From Microbacterium hibisci (lineage in GTDB: Bacteria > Actinomycetota > Actinomycetes > Actinomycetales > Microbacteriaceae): a DNA stretch of 64,000 nucleotides. The first letter of the stretch is position 1; each line of letters begins with the position of its first letter. The notes beneath the pieces were generated by a model, which was not told the DNA's origin, searched no databases, and saw nothing but the letters and a program-made list of their open reading frames with translations. The stretch covers positions 1 through 64,000 of the forward strand of contig NZ_JADIJC010000003.1 in assembly GCF_015278255.1 (NCBI RefSeq). The letters run 5' to 3'. Below are positions 8,773 through 17,049 of the stretch, piece after piece. The position numbers were made by a program, and so were the translations under genes.

Positions 8773-10572
8773 TCAGCGCGCAGTGAGGCGTGCGACCACG
8801 TCGGCGACGGGGAGGGTCTCGCGGTCCCCCGTGCGACGGTCCCAGAGCTCGACCTGGCCCTCGGCCGCGCCGCGACCGACGATGACGATCTGCGGCACGC
8901 CCACGAGCTCCGCGTCGCCGAACTTCACGCCGGGCGACACCTTGAAGCGATCGTCGTAGAGCACGTCCAGCCGCGCCGCTTCGAGGTCGGCCGACAGCTG
9001 CTCGGCGACTTCGAAGACGACGGACTCACGGCCCGTCGCGACGACGTGCACATCGAACGGCGCGACCGAAGCGGGCCAGATGAGGCCCTTCTCGTCGTTG
9101 TTGAGCTCGGCGATGATCGCGAGGATGCGCGTCACGCCGATGCCGTAGGAGCCCATCGTGACGGTCACGAGCTTGCCGTTCTCGTCGAGCACCTTGAGCC
9201 CGAGCGTCTCGGCGAAGAAGCGACCGAGCTGGAAGACGTGCCCGATCTCCATGCCGCGCGCGAGCTCGACCGGCCCCGAGCCGTCGGGAGCCGGGTCGCC
9301 GGGGCGCACGTTCGCCACCTCGATGAAGCCGTCGCCGGTGAAGTCGCGCCCGGCGACGAGCGTGTGCACGTGCTTCTGGTCGATGTTCGCCCCGGTCACC
9401 CAGGCCGTGCCGTCGACCACGCGCGGGTCGAGCAGGTAGCGGATGCCGGTCGCAGACTCCTCGCCGAGCACCGCGCCGGTCTCGGACCACGGGCCGATGT
9501 AGCCCTTCACCAGTAGCGGGTGCTTCTCGAAGTCCTGCTCGGTCGCGGCCTCCACCGCGGCGGGTGCGAAGGCGACCTCCGCCCGCTTGTCGTCGATGTC
9601 GCGGTCGCCGGGGAGGCCCACGATGACCAGTTCGCGTGTGCCGTCGAGGTGCGTGAGCGCGAGCACGACGTTCTTGAGCGTGTGCGCCGCGGTCCACTGG
9701 GTCGCCTCGGCGGTCGCCGGTCCGGCGATGCCGGGCGCGGGGGCGTCGAGGTGCGCGTTCGAGTGGTCGACGAGCGTCTGGATCGTGGGGGTGTTCGGCG
9801 AGTCGAAGATGACCGGCGCACCGAGCCCGTCGAAGGAGATCGGCTCGGGCGGGGTCGTCGTGTAGGCCTCGACGTTCGCGGCGTAGCCGCCGGCCGAGCG
9901 GACGAACGTGTCTTCGCCGACGGAGGTCGGGTGCAGGAACTCCTCCGAGCGCGCACCGCCCATCAGGCCGTTGTCGGCGGCGACGATGACGTACTCGAGC
10001 CCGAGCTTCTGGAAGATCCGCTCGTACGCGTCGCGCTGCGACTGGTACGAGGCATCCTGTCCCTCGTCCGTGTAGTCGAACGAGTACGCGTCCTTCATCG
10101 TGAACTCGCGTCCGCGCAGGAGGCCGGCGCGCGGGCGCGCCTCGTCGCGGTACTTGTCCTGGATCTGGTAGATCGTCAGCGGCAGGTCCTTGTACGACGA
10201 GTACATGTCCTTCACGAGGAGGGTGAACATCTCCTCGTGCGTCGGGGCGAGGAGGTAGTCGGCGCCCTTGCGGTCCTGCAGGCGGAAGATGCCGTCGCCG
10301 TACGAGGTCCAGCGGCCCGAGGCCTCGTAGGGCTCGCGAGGAAGAAGCGCGGGGAAGTGCACCTCGTACGCACCGGCGTTCGTCATCTCGTCGCGGATGA
10401 CCGCTTCGATCTTCGCCTTGACCTTCAGGCCCAGCGGCAGCCACGTGAAGACGCCCGGCGCGGCCCGCCGGATGTAGCCGGCGCGCACGAGCAGCCGGTG
10501 GCTCGTGACCTCGGCGTCGGCGGGGTCTTCACGGAGCGTGCGGAGGAAGAAGTGCGACAGACGGGTGACCAC
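8773..10572 (-). CDS. proS: Prolyl-tRNA synthetase, bacterial type with editing domain
   Basis: A 599-residue class II synthetase that charges tRNA-Pro. Class II motif 1 is around [17 protein letters not shown], motif 2 around [26 protein letters not shown], and motif 3 in [14 protein letters not shown]. The region from about 220 to 400 is the INS editing domain that clears Ala-tRNA-Pro (bacterial ProS type 1), and the C-terminal anticodon-binding domain follows. The GTG at 10570-10572 gives [16 protein letters not shown], the usual N-terminus; the TTG nine bases upstream is less likely. A TAGACT -10 at 10581-10586 would put the transcript start almost at this codon. In relatives proS precedes rimP-nusA; here five genes intervene. 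Confidence 0.97.
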   Translation of the reverse strand: MVTRLSHFFLRTLREDPADAEVTSHRLLVRAGYIRRAAPGVFTWLPLGLKVKAKIEAVIRDEMTNAGAYEVHFPALLPREPYEASGRWTSYGDGIFRLQDRKGADYLLAPTHEEMFTLLVKDMYSSYKDLPLTIYQIQDKYRDEARPRAGLLRGREFTMKDAYSFDYTDEGQDASYQSQRDAYERIFQKLGLEYVIVAADNGLMGGARSEEFLHPTSVGEDTFVRSAGGYAANVEAYTTTPPEPISFDGLGAPVIFDSPNTPTIQTLVDHSNAHLDAPAPGIAGPATAEATQWTAAHTLKNVVLALTHLDGTRELVIVGLPGDRDIDDKRAEVAFAPAAVEAATEQDFEKHPLLVKGYIGPWSETGAVLGEESATGIRYLLDPRVVDGTAWVTGANIDQKHVHTLVAGRDFTGDGFIEVANVRPGDPAPDGSGPVELARGMEIGHVFQLGRFFAETLGLKVLDENGKLVTVTMGSYGIGVTRILAIIAELNNDEKGLIWPASVAPFDVHVVATGRESVVFEVAEQLSADLEAARLDVLYDDRFKVSPGVKFGDAELVGVPQIVIVGRGAAEGQVELWDRRTGDRETLPVADVVARLTAR

Positions 10573-10657
10573 GAGGGTCAAGTCTAGGACGAGCGGATGC
10601 CGCGTCCGGCGTGCGTCCTCGCGCGCGGCTCGCGGGTGACGCGGCGAGCACCCTGCC

Positions 10658-10663
10658 TACACT
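10658..10663 (+). promoter_or_regulatory. -10 element (TACACT) for the RNB ribonuclease gene
   Basis: TACACT followed by six bases and then the GTG start at 10670; predicted leaderless transcript. Confidence 0.5.
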
Positions 10664-10669
10664 GATCGG

Positions 10670-12112
10670 GTGCCTGCACGCCGCCCTCGACTGGTCCCCG
10701 CCCGCGCCCACGACGAGCTGGTCGAATCGCTCGCGACGCTGCGTCAGGATCTCGAACTGCCCACCGCTTTCCCTCCCGACGCGGACGCCGAGGCGCGGCG
10801 CTCCGCCGTGGAGGTGGCCGTCGACCCGTCGGCGTCGGGTCTGCACGATCTGCGCGAGGTGGAGTTCCTGACGATCGACCCCGCCGGCTCGACCGACCTC
10901 GACCAGGCGCTGCACCTCGAGCGCACCGCCACGGGCGCGGTGCTGCACTACGCGATCGCCGACCTGCCGGCGTTCGTGGCGCCCGGCGGTGCGGTCGACG
11001 AGGAGGCCCGGCGGCGCGGGCAGACCCTCTACGCCGCGGACGGCCGCATCCCCTTGCACCCTGTCGTGCTCAGCGAGGATGCCGCGTCGCTCCTCCCCGG
11101 TCTCGACCGGCGCGCGTTCGTGTGGCGGTTCGTGCTCGACGACGGCGCGCAGCCGGTGGAGGTCACGCTCCGGCGCGCGGTCATCCGGTCGCGGACGCAG
11201 TGGACCTACGCCGACGCGCAGGCGGCCGTGGACGCGGGCACGGCGCCGCCGAGCCTCGACGCCCTCGCCTGGTTCGGCGCCCTCCGGCTCGAGCGCGAGT
11301 CGGAGCGCGGCGGCGCGAGCCTGAACGTTCCCGAGACGCGCATCGTCGCCGACGACGGCGGCTACCGGCTGGAGCGCGACGCGCCGCTGGCGATCGAGGA
11401 CTGGAACGCCCAGGTCTCGCTCCTCACCGGCATGGCCGCGGCCGACATCATGCTGCGCGGCAGCATCGGCATCCTCCGCACGATGCCGGCCGCCGAACCC
11501 GACGACGTCGCCGCGTTCCGGCGGCAGACGGTGGCGCTGGGCATTCCGTGGGAGGACGGCGTCCGCTACGGCGACTACCTGCGCGGGCTCCACCGCGAGT
11601 CGCCGGCGGCACTCGCGATCCTGGACGCGGCGGCCGGACTCTTCCGGGGCGCGGGCTACGAGGCGTTCGACGGCACGCCGCCCGACGATCCGCTGCAGGC
11701 GGCGATCGGCGCGCCCTACGCCCACGTCACCGCTCCCCTGCGCCGGCTGGTGGACCGGTGGTCGCTCGTCATCTGCGAGGCGCTCGCGAACGGCCGAGAG
11801 ATCCCCGGGTGGGCGCGCGAAGGGCTGGCATCGCTCCCGAAGACCATGGCGCGCAGTGACGGCGTCGCCAACCGGCTCGACGCCGCGACGCTCGACCGAG
11901 TGGAGGCAGCGCTTCTCGCGGGGCAGGAAGGGCGCGTGTTCGAGGCCGTCGTGCTCGGCCGCCGGGAGGACGGCGCGCGCGTGCAGCTCTCCGACCCGCC
12001 GGTCGCGGCGAAGGTCGCCGGTCTCGACACCGCACCGGGCGAGACCGTCCGGCTGCGGCTCGTGCGTGCCGACATCGCCACCGGCGCCGTGGTGCTGGAG
12101 GCGACCGCCTAG
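10670..12112 (+). CDS. RNB-domain ribonuclease (RNase II/R family)
   Basis: A 480-residue 3'-5' exoribonuclease-like protein. The RNB domain starts near residue 60 with EFLTIDPAGSTDLDQALHLE, where the metal-binding acidic residues are expected; the fourth position is Gln where E. coli RNase II has Asp, a replacement I believe is common in this short actinobacterial subfamily. Further family blocks are DGRIPLHPVVLSEDAASLLPG, WNAQVSLLTGMAAADIML and APYAHVTAPLRRLVDRW. Cold-shock domains at the N-terminus are missing and the C-terminal OB fold is short, so it is smaller than RNase II or R. The GTG is directly preceded by a -10. Ends with TAG that doubles as part of the next promoter. Confidence 0.9.
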   Translation: MPARRPRLVPARAHDELVESLATLRQDLELPTAFPPDADAEARRSAVEVAVDPSASGLHDLREVEFLTIDPAGSTDLDQALHLERTATGAVLHYAIADLPAFVAPGGAVDEEARRRGQTLYAADGRIPLHPVVLSEDAASLLPGLDRRAFVWRFVLDDGAQPVEVTLRRAVIRSRTQWTYADAQAAVDAGTAPPSLDALAWFGALRLERESERGGASLNVPETRIVADDGGYRLERDAPLAIEDWNAQVSLLTGMAAADIMLRGSIGILRTMPAAEPDDVAAFRRQTVALGIPWEDGVRYGDYLRGLHRESPAALAILDAAAGLFRGAGYEAFDGTPPDDPLQAAIGAPYAHVTAPLRRLVDRWSLVICEALANGREIPGWAREGLASLPKTMARSDGVANRLDAATLDRVEAALLAGQEGRVFEAVVLGRREDGARVQLSDPPVAAKVAGLDTAPGETVRLRLVRADIATGAVVLEATA

Positions 12113-12115
12113 CCT
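12110..12115 (+). promoter_or_regulatory. -10 element (TAGCCT) for pcp, overlapping the RNB stop codon
   Basis: The TAG stop of the preceding gene is the first half of TAGCCT, which ends six bases before the pcp GTG at 12122. Confidence 0.5.
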
Positions 12116-12121
12116 GGAGGG

Positions 12122-12760
12122 GTGACGACCACCGCGCTGCTGACCGGATTCGAGCCGTTCGGCGGCGACGCCGCGAACCCGTCCGGCGAAGCGGTCCACC
12201 TCGTGGCCGCGCGTTGGAACGGGCCCGAGAACCTCGTCACGGCGGTGCTGCCCGTCACGTTCACCGGCGCGCAGGCTCGCCTCCGCGAGCTCATGGCCAC
12301 GCACCGCCCCGACGTCGTCATCGCGGCCGGGCTCGCGGGCGGGCGTGCGCGGATCGCGATCGAGCGCGTCGCCGTCAATCTCGTCGACGCCCGCATCCCC
12401 GACAACGACGGCGCCCAGCCGATCGACGAGCAGAGCGTGACCGGGGCGCCGTCGGCGCACTTCGCGACCCTGCCGGTCAAGGAGATCGCCCGCCGCCTCA
12501 CTGCGGCCGGCGTCCCCGCAGAGCTGTCGTACTCGGCAGGCACATTCGTCTGCAACCACGTGTTCTTCACCGCGCTCGAGGCCGCGGCATCCGGAACCCG
12601 TGCCGGATTCGTGCACGTCCCGTGGTCCGCCGAGCACGCGCCGTCACCCGACGCCGCGACCCTGCCGATCGCCGACATCGCCGCCGCGCTCGAGATCGCG
12701 GTGCGCACGAGCCTCGAGGTCACCGCCGACGCCGTGGTGCCCGGCGGCACGCTGCACTGA
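12122..12760 (+). CDS. pcp: Pyroglutamyl-peptidase I (peptidase family C15)
   Basis: A 212-residue cytoplasmic cysteine peptidase that removes N-terminal pyroglutamate from peptides. All the C15 landmarks are in place: LLTGFEPFGGDAANPS at the N-terminus, Glu81 in AIERVAVN, catalytic Cys144 in YSAGTFVCNHVFF and the catalytic His at about 165 in GFVHVPWSAEHAPSP. Length equals the family norm. The GTG start lies nine bases after the RNB stop; GGAGG is too close (one base) to act as a ribosome binding site, so the -10 element overlapping the upstream stop suggests a separate leaderless transcript. Convergent with the BenE transporter gene. Confidence 0.96.
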   Translation: MTTTALLTGFEPFGGDAANPSGEAVHLVAARWNGPENLVTAVLPVTFTGAQARLRELMATHRPDVVIAAGLAGGRARIAIERVAVNLVDARIPDNDGAQPIDEQSVTGAPSAHFATLPVKEIARRLTAAGVPAELSYSAGTFVCNHVFFTALEAAASGTRAGFVHVPWSAEHAPSPDAATLPIADIAAALEIAVRTSLEVTADAVVPGGTLH

Positions 12761-12790
12761 CACGCGCCGGGCTCGACGGCACGGCAGGCG

Positions 12791-13996
12791 TCAGCGCGAC
12801 CGACGGCCGAGGTGGAGCACCTCGCGCACCACGAGCCCCGCGATCAGCGCCCAGAACGCGGCGCTGACCCCCGCGATCGCGACGCCCGATGCTGCGACGA
12901 GGAAGGTGACGACCGCCGGCAGCCGCTCCCCCGGATCGTCGATCGCCTGCTGCACGGCAGAGCCGAAGGCGCCGAACAGCGCGATGCCGGCGACGGCGGG
13001 GATGACGGCCTCCGGCGCCACGACCACCAGCGCGACCAGTGCCGCCGAGAGCCCGCCGAGCACGATGCCGCTCGCACCCGTCGACACGCCCGCCACCCAG
13101 CGCCGCTTCGGATCCGGGTCGGCGTCGGGCGCGGCCGCGAGGGCGGCGCTGATGGCCGCGAGGTTGATGGCGTGGCCTCCCGCGGTCGCGCCCAGCGCGG
13201 TGCCCACGCCCGTCACCAGCATCGCGGGACGCCACGGCACCTCGTAGCCGAAGCTGCGCATGATCGCGATGCCGGGCACGTTCTGTGAGGCCATGGTGAC
13301 GAGGAAGAGCGGCAGCGCGAGTCCGACGACGGCGCCGAGCGTGAAGGTCGGCGCTGTGAACTCGAGCCGCGGCACGAGCAGGGCCGGGTCGAGCGCGGCG
13401 CCCGTGACGGCGACGTCCACCGCCACGACGACGGATGCCGCCACGAACGCGAGCGGAACCGCCCAGCGCGGCGCGACCCGCACGAACACCAGCCACGTGA
13501 GCAGGACGGGGATCACGCCCCACGGATTGGCGACCAGTCCCGTGACGGGTGCGAGGCACAGCGGCAGCAGCACGCCGGCGAGCATCGCCTGGGCGATCGA
13601 CGGCGGGATCCGTGCGATGAGGCGGCCCAGCTGCGGCCACAGCGCGGTCAGGAGGATGAGCGCCGCGGTCACGAGGAACGCGCCGACGGCGGCGGGCCAG
13701 CCGCCTTCGACCGCACCGGTGGCGGCGAGCACGGCGGCGCCGGGCGTCGACCAGGCGACGGTGATCGGCATCCGGTACCGCCACGCGAGGATGATCGCCG
13801 AGACCCCCATCGTGACGCACAGCACCAGCAGGCCGCTGGCCGCCTGCGCCCGCGACGCACCGACCGCGTCGAGGCCGGTGAGCACCACGGCGAACGAGCT
13901 CGTGACCCCGACCAGCGCGGTCACGATGCCGGCGATGACGGGGCGCGACAGCGGCGCAGCGGCCTCGGGTGGAGCAGAGGCGCGATCGGCGGTCAT
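12791..13996 (-). CDS. Benzoate/H+ symporter family transporter (BenE)
   Basis: A 401-residue membrane protein with about eleven or twelve helices, matching the BenE family of aromatic-acid transporters. Features are the N-terminal SRPVIAGIVTALVGVTSSFAVVL, YRMPITVAWSTPGAAVLAATG, RIPPSIAQAMLAGVLLPLCL and the central FLVTMASQNVPGIAIMRSFGYEVP with GGHAINLAAISAAL. No aromatic degradation genes are nearby, so the actual substrate is uncertain. The ATG at 13994-13996 overlaps the stop of the upstream phosphoesterase gene (ATGA), implying translational coupling. A longer open frame upstream of this start belongs to another frame of that gene. Confidence 0.9.
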   Translation of the reverse strand: MTADRASAPPEAAAPLSRPVIAGIVTALVGVTSSFAVVLTGLDAVGASRAQAASGLLVLCVTMGVSAIILAWRYRMPITVAWSTPGAAVLAATGAVEGGWPAAVGAFLVTAALILLTALWPQLGRLIARIPPSIAQAMLAGVLLPLCLAPVTGLVANPWGVIPVLLTWLVFVRVAPRWAVPLAFVAASVVVAVDVAVTGAALDPALLVPRLEFTAPTFTLGAVVGLALPLFLVTMASQNVPGIAIMRSFGYEVPWRPAMLVTGVGTALGATAGGHAINLAAISAALAAAPDADPDPKRRWVAGVSTGASGIVLGGLSAALVALVVVAPEAVIPAVAGIALFGAFGSAVQQAIDDPGERLPAVVTFLVAASGVAIAGVSAAFWALIAGLVVREVLHLGRRSR

Positions 13997-14739
13997 CGCG
14001 CCTGCCTGCCGCGGAACACCGCGGTGCGCAGCTCGACGGCCCACACGGCGCGCTGGGGCATGCCGAGACGCTCCGCGACGGCCACCTCTGCCTCGACGTC
14101 GTAGGGCACGCGGACGAAGCGCACCTCGAACGGGGCGGGCTCGGTCGCGCCGAGGACGCCCTCCAGGATCACGTAGCTCGGCGTCGGCTCGTCGAGGGGG
14201 TTGCCGACGCTTCCCGCGTTGAACAACGTGCGCCCGTCGTGCGAGTGGATATAGGCATCGTGGACGTCGCCGTAGCCGACCACCGTCGGCTCGGGGCCGT
14301 CGCCCGTCATCTCCGTGGCCCGGAACATGCCGTCGAACTCCTCGTCGGTGTGGCGGAACCGCACCCGCACATGGGGGCTCTCGGCCGAGGCGTGGAAGAG
14401 ACGGATCCGGCGTCCGCTCATGACGAGGTCGTGGCTGAACGGCAGCCCGCCGAGCCACTCGCGCTGCGCGACCGACAGCTCGTCGCGCCACCAGCGCATC
14501 TCTTCGGGCTCGTGTTCGCCGATTCTGCCGATGAAGTCGTCCCAGTTGCCGCGGATGTTGACCTCGCACGCCTCGCGCAGCCGCTCCGTCGTCGCGGCGC
14601 CGCGGGGCCCCTTGCCGATGTTGTCGCCGAGGTTCACGATGCGGGTGATGCCGCGGGCGCCGATGTCGGCCAGCACCGCTTCGAGGGCGGTCAGGTTCCC
14701 GTGGACGTCGGAGATGACGGCGATCCGGTCGAGGGGCAC
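13993..14739 (-). CDS. Calcineurin-like metallophosphoesterase
   Basis: A 248-residue phosphoesterase of the YfcE/MJ0936-like group. The metal-binding motifs are visible: ISDVHGNLTALEAVL (residues ~9-23), VNLGDNIGKGP, the GNWDD variant of GNHD, then single His residues around VMSGRRIRLFHASAESPH and the late VGYGDVHDAYIH and FNAGSVGNPLDEP. These coordinate two metal ions for hydrolysis of phosphodiesters or phosphoproteins; substrate unknown. GTG start with CATGAT upstream. Translationally coupled to the BenE gene by a four-base overlap, which is an odd pairing functionally. Confidence 0.88.
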   Translation of the reverse strand: MPLDRIAVISDVHGNLTALEAVLADIGARGITRIVNLGDNIGKGPRGAATTERLREACEVNIRGNWDDFIGRIGEHEPEEMRWWRDELSVAQREWLGGLPFSHDLVMSGRRIRLFHASAESPHVRVRFRHTDEEFDGMFRATEMTGDGPEPTVVGYGDVHDAYIHSHDGRTLFNAGSVGNPLDEPTPSYVILEGVLGATEPAPFEVRFVRVPYDVEAEVAVAERLGMPQRAVWAVELRTAVFRGRQAR

Positions 14740-14802
14740 TCTCGGATCATGCCATGCCGCGGCACGCCTCGATGCGCCCAGGGTCGGGGTGTGCGTCGCC
14801 GT

Positions 14803-14885
14803 GCACAGAATCGGAAGAATCCGCCGACACGCCGGAGGACGGATGCCGCGACCCGGCGTGTCGCGTCAGATCTCCGATTATGTGC
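14803..14885 (-). terminator. Composite nested inverted repeat downstream of the ispG-APH pair
   Basis: Outer arms at 14803-14814 and 14874-14885 match in 11 of 12 bases; inner arms at 14825-14835 and 14853-14863 are perfect over 11 bases, and the inner loop contains the recurrent motif cggatgccgc. It follows the APH gene stop (14910) and probably terminates that transcript; it is larger than a simple terminator and could also be a repeat element. Confidence 0.6.
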
Positions 14886-14909
14886 GCAGCGTCGACGTCT
14901 CGGAGCGGC

Positions 14910-15764
14910 TCAGCCCGCCTCGATGTCGGCGAGAGCTTCGGCGATCATGCGATGCCCCTGCGCCTCGAACTCCGCGTCACCGACCTGGTGCGCCCAGCAG
15001 GCAGTGCCGACCGCCTCGCGCAGCCGCATGAGGTTCCAGTGCGCAGAAGTCCGTGGATCGTCGCCGTAGCCGTCGAAGAACGCCGCCTCGCACGCCGGAC
15101 TCTCGCGCCACTCCTGCGCGGCCAGTCGCGTGAAGTCGCTCGCCGCGGGGCGGAAGGCGAACCGGCCGAAGTCGATCACCCGCACCGACCCGTGGTCCAC
15201 GAGCCAGTTGCGCGGCTGCCAGTCGCCGTGCGTCGGGACGAGGTCGGCTTCGACCGGAGGAATCGCCGCGAGCCCCGCCCGCACCCGCGCCTCGACGTCT
15301 GTCGGCACCGCGTGGTCCCCGTCGAGCCAGGCGAGCGCGCGGCGGGTGGCCGCGGCATCCGTCCCCTGCGACGGCCGCGCGGCCTGCGCGTGGAACTCGC
15401 GCAGAAGCTCTCCGGCGCGACGATGGACGCAGGGATCGAGGGCGGCGGGCGTGCGAAAGACGAGATCCCCGGGCAGCCGCTCGAGCACGAGCACGCGCGC
15501 CGCGCGGTCGGCATGCACGAGGTGGGCCGCATGCCCTTCCCGCGCCCACGCTGTGACGAACCCGCCCTCGTGCGCGTCGAGCTCGCGACCGAGGTGGTGG
15601 TCGGTGTCACCGCCCGCCTTGACGATCAGGTCGCGTCCGCCGTGCCGCACGTGCAGGACGGTGTTCTCCCCCTGGTTCCAGCTGAGGTCCGCGACGACCT
15701 CGACCTCGGGCAGCCACGCGCCCACGAGGGCGCGCTGCGCGGCCGACAGCCGGCCGAGGGTCAT
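14910..15764 (-). CDS. Aminoglycoside phosphotransferase family protein
   Basis: A 284-residue protein with the kinase-like APH fold. The nucleotide-binding Lys is likely in GRDLIVKAGGDTDHHLGREL, the catalytic loop is PTHGDWQPRNWLVD (Asp in HGD) and the metal-binding Asp follows in VRVIDFGRFAF. Members phosphorylate antibiotics, sugars, choline or other small molecules; nothing in the sequence points to antibiotic resistance. The ATG at 15762-15764 overlaps the ispG stop by one base (TGATG), so it is cotranscribed and coupled with ispG, an unusual partner. Downstream is a large composite hairpin. Confidence 0.88.
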   Translation of the reverse strand: MTLGRLSAAQRALVGAWLPEVEVVADLSWNQGENTVLHVRHGGRDLIVKAGGDTDHHLGRELDAHEGGFVTAWAREGHAAHLVHADRAARVLVLERLPGDLVFRTPAALDPCVHRRAGELLREFHAQAARPSQGTDAAATRRALAWLDGDHAVPTDVEARVRAGLAAIPPVEADLVPTHGDWQPRNWLVDHGSVRVIDFGRFAFRPAASDFTRLAAQEWRESPACEAAFFDGYGDDPRTSAHWNLMRLREAVGTACWAHQVGDAEFEAQGHRMIAEALADIEAG

Positions 15765-16915
15765 CAGGAGGTGACGACCTGCGCGGTGCCGACGGGCGCG
15801 CCGGGACCCATCTCGTCGGCGATCCGGTTCGCCTCTTCGATGAGGGTGGCGACGATGTCGGCCTCGGGCACGGTCTTGATGACCTGTCCCTTCACGAAGA
15901 TCTGGCCCTTGCCGTTGCCGGAGGCGACACCGAGGTCGGCCTCGCGCGCCTCGCCCGGGCCGTTGACGACGCAGCCCATGACCGCGACGCGCAGCGGCAC
16001 GGTCATGTCCTTCAGACCCTCGGTGACGTTGTCGGCGAGCGTGTAGACGTCGACCTGCGCGCGGCCGCACGACGGGCACGAGACGATCTCGAGCTTGCGC
16101 TCGCGCAGGTTCAGCGACTGCAGGATCTGGTGTCCGACCTTGACCTCTTCGGCGGGCGGCGCCGACAGCGAGACGCGGATCGTGTCGCCGATGCCCTCTG
16201 CGAGCAGGATGCCGAACGCGGTCGCGGACTTGATCGTGCCCTGGAAGGCCGGGCCCGCCTCAGTCACGCCGAGGTGGAGGGGCCAGTCGCCCCGCTCGGC
16301 GAGCAGCCGGTAGGCCTTCACCATGACGATCGGGTCGTTGTGCTTGACCGAGATCTTGAAGTCGTGGAAGTCGTGCTCCTCGAAGAGGGACGCCTCCCAC
16401 ACGGCGCTCTCCACGAGCGCCTCGGGAGTGGCCTTGCCGTACTTCTCGAGCAGCCGGCGATCGAGCGAGCCCGCGTTGACGCCGATGCGCAGCGAGACGC
16501 CTGCGGCCTTGGCAGCGGCCGCGATCGCGCCCACCTGGTCGTCGAACTTGCGGATGTTGCCGGGGTTCACCCGCACCGCGCCGCAGCCGGCGTCGATCGC
16601 CTGGAAGACGTACTTCGGCTGGAAGTGGATGTCGGCGATCACCGGGATCTGGCTCTTCGCCGCGATGATGTGCAGCACGTCGGCGTCGTCCTGCGACGGC
16701 ACGGCGACGCGCACGATCTCGCAGCCCGACGCCGTGAGCTCGGCGATCTGCTGCAGCGTCGCGTTGATGTTCGTGGTCGGCGTCGTGGTCATCGACTGGA
16801 CGCTGACGGGAGCATCGCCGCCGACCAGCACCTTGCCGACCTTGATCTGGCGCGTCTTGCGGCGGGGGGCGAGCGTTTCGGGGACCTTGGGCATCCCGAG
16901 ATTCACGGCTGGCAC
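15764..16915 (-). CDS. ispG: 4-hydroxy-3-methylbut-2-en-1-yl diphosphate synthase (flavodoxin), MEP pathway
   Basis: IspG (GcpE) makes HMBPP from the cyclic diphosphate MEcPP using a [4Fe-4S] cluster. The 383-residue protein has the N-terminal TIM barrel ([46 protein letters not shown]) and the C-terminal reductase-like domain carrying the cluster cysteines in SCPSCGR and [10 protein letters not shown]. Length is typical. The GTG start at 16913-16915 follows a TAGGCT -10 by exactly six bases. In other Actinobacteria the order is dxr-rip1-ispG; here both partners are upstream on the same strand but separated by inserted genes. Confidence 0.97.
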   Translation of the reverse strand: MPAVNLGMPKVPETLAPRRKTRQIKVGKVLVGGDAPVSVQSMTTTPTTNINATLQQIAELTASGCEIVRVAVPSQDDADVLHIIAAKSQIPVIADIHFQPKYVFQAIDAGCGAVRVNPGNIRKFDDQVGAIAAAAKAAGVSLRIGVNAGSLDRRLLEKYGKATPEALVESAVWEASLFEEHDFHDFKISVKHNDPIVMVKAYRLLAERGDWPLHLGVTEAGPAFQGTIKSATAFGILLAEGIGDTIRVSLSAPPAEEVKVGHQILQSLNLRERKLEIVSCPSCGRAQVDVYTLADNVTEGLKDMTVPLRVAVMGCVVNGPGEAREADLGVASGNGKGQIFVKGQVIKTVPEADIVATLIEEANRIADEMGPGAPVGTAQVVTS

Positions 16916-16921
16916 GGCTCC

Positions 16922-16927
16922 AGCCTA
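16922..16927 (-). promoter_or_regulatory. -10 element (TAGGCT) for ispG
   Basis: TAGGCT on the minus strand, six bases before the ispG GTG; predicted leaderless transcript. Confidence 0.55.
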
Positions 16928-16982
16928 CGCGGCCGATCTGACCGTCGGCTCCGAGCGGTGGCGGCCAAGCCGCGAGCGATGA

Positions 16983-17007
16983 CGGATGCCGCGAGCCGCG
17001 GCATCCG
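16983..17007. repeat. Inverted pair of the recurrent 10-mer between ispG and LtrA genes
   Basis: cggatgccgc (16983-16992) and its exact complement (16998-17007) are separated by five bases, giving a perfect ten-base-pair hairpin in the divergent promoter region. Confidence 0.75.
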
Positions 17008-17037
17008 CTCGCTTTCAAGTCCGCCGGGCGGACGGTG

Positions 17038-17043
17038 TATCTT
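17038..17043 (+). promoter_or_regulatory. -10 element (TATCTT) for the LtrA gene
   Basis: TATCTT with six bases to the ATG at 17050; a weak TTCAAG lies about 18 bases upstream as possible -35. Confidence 0.5.
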
Positions 17044-17049
17044 CCGGGC

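Noticed and set aside
14910..15764. Antibiotic resistance gene (aminoglycoside phosphotransferase)
   Set aside because: Only the general fold motifs are present; the gene is coupled to ispG and shows no sign of transfer, so resistance should not be inferred.
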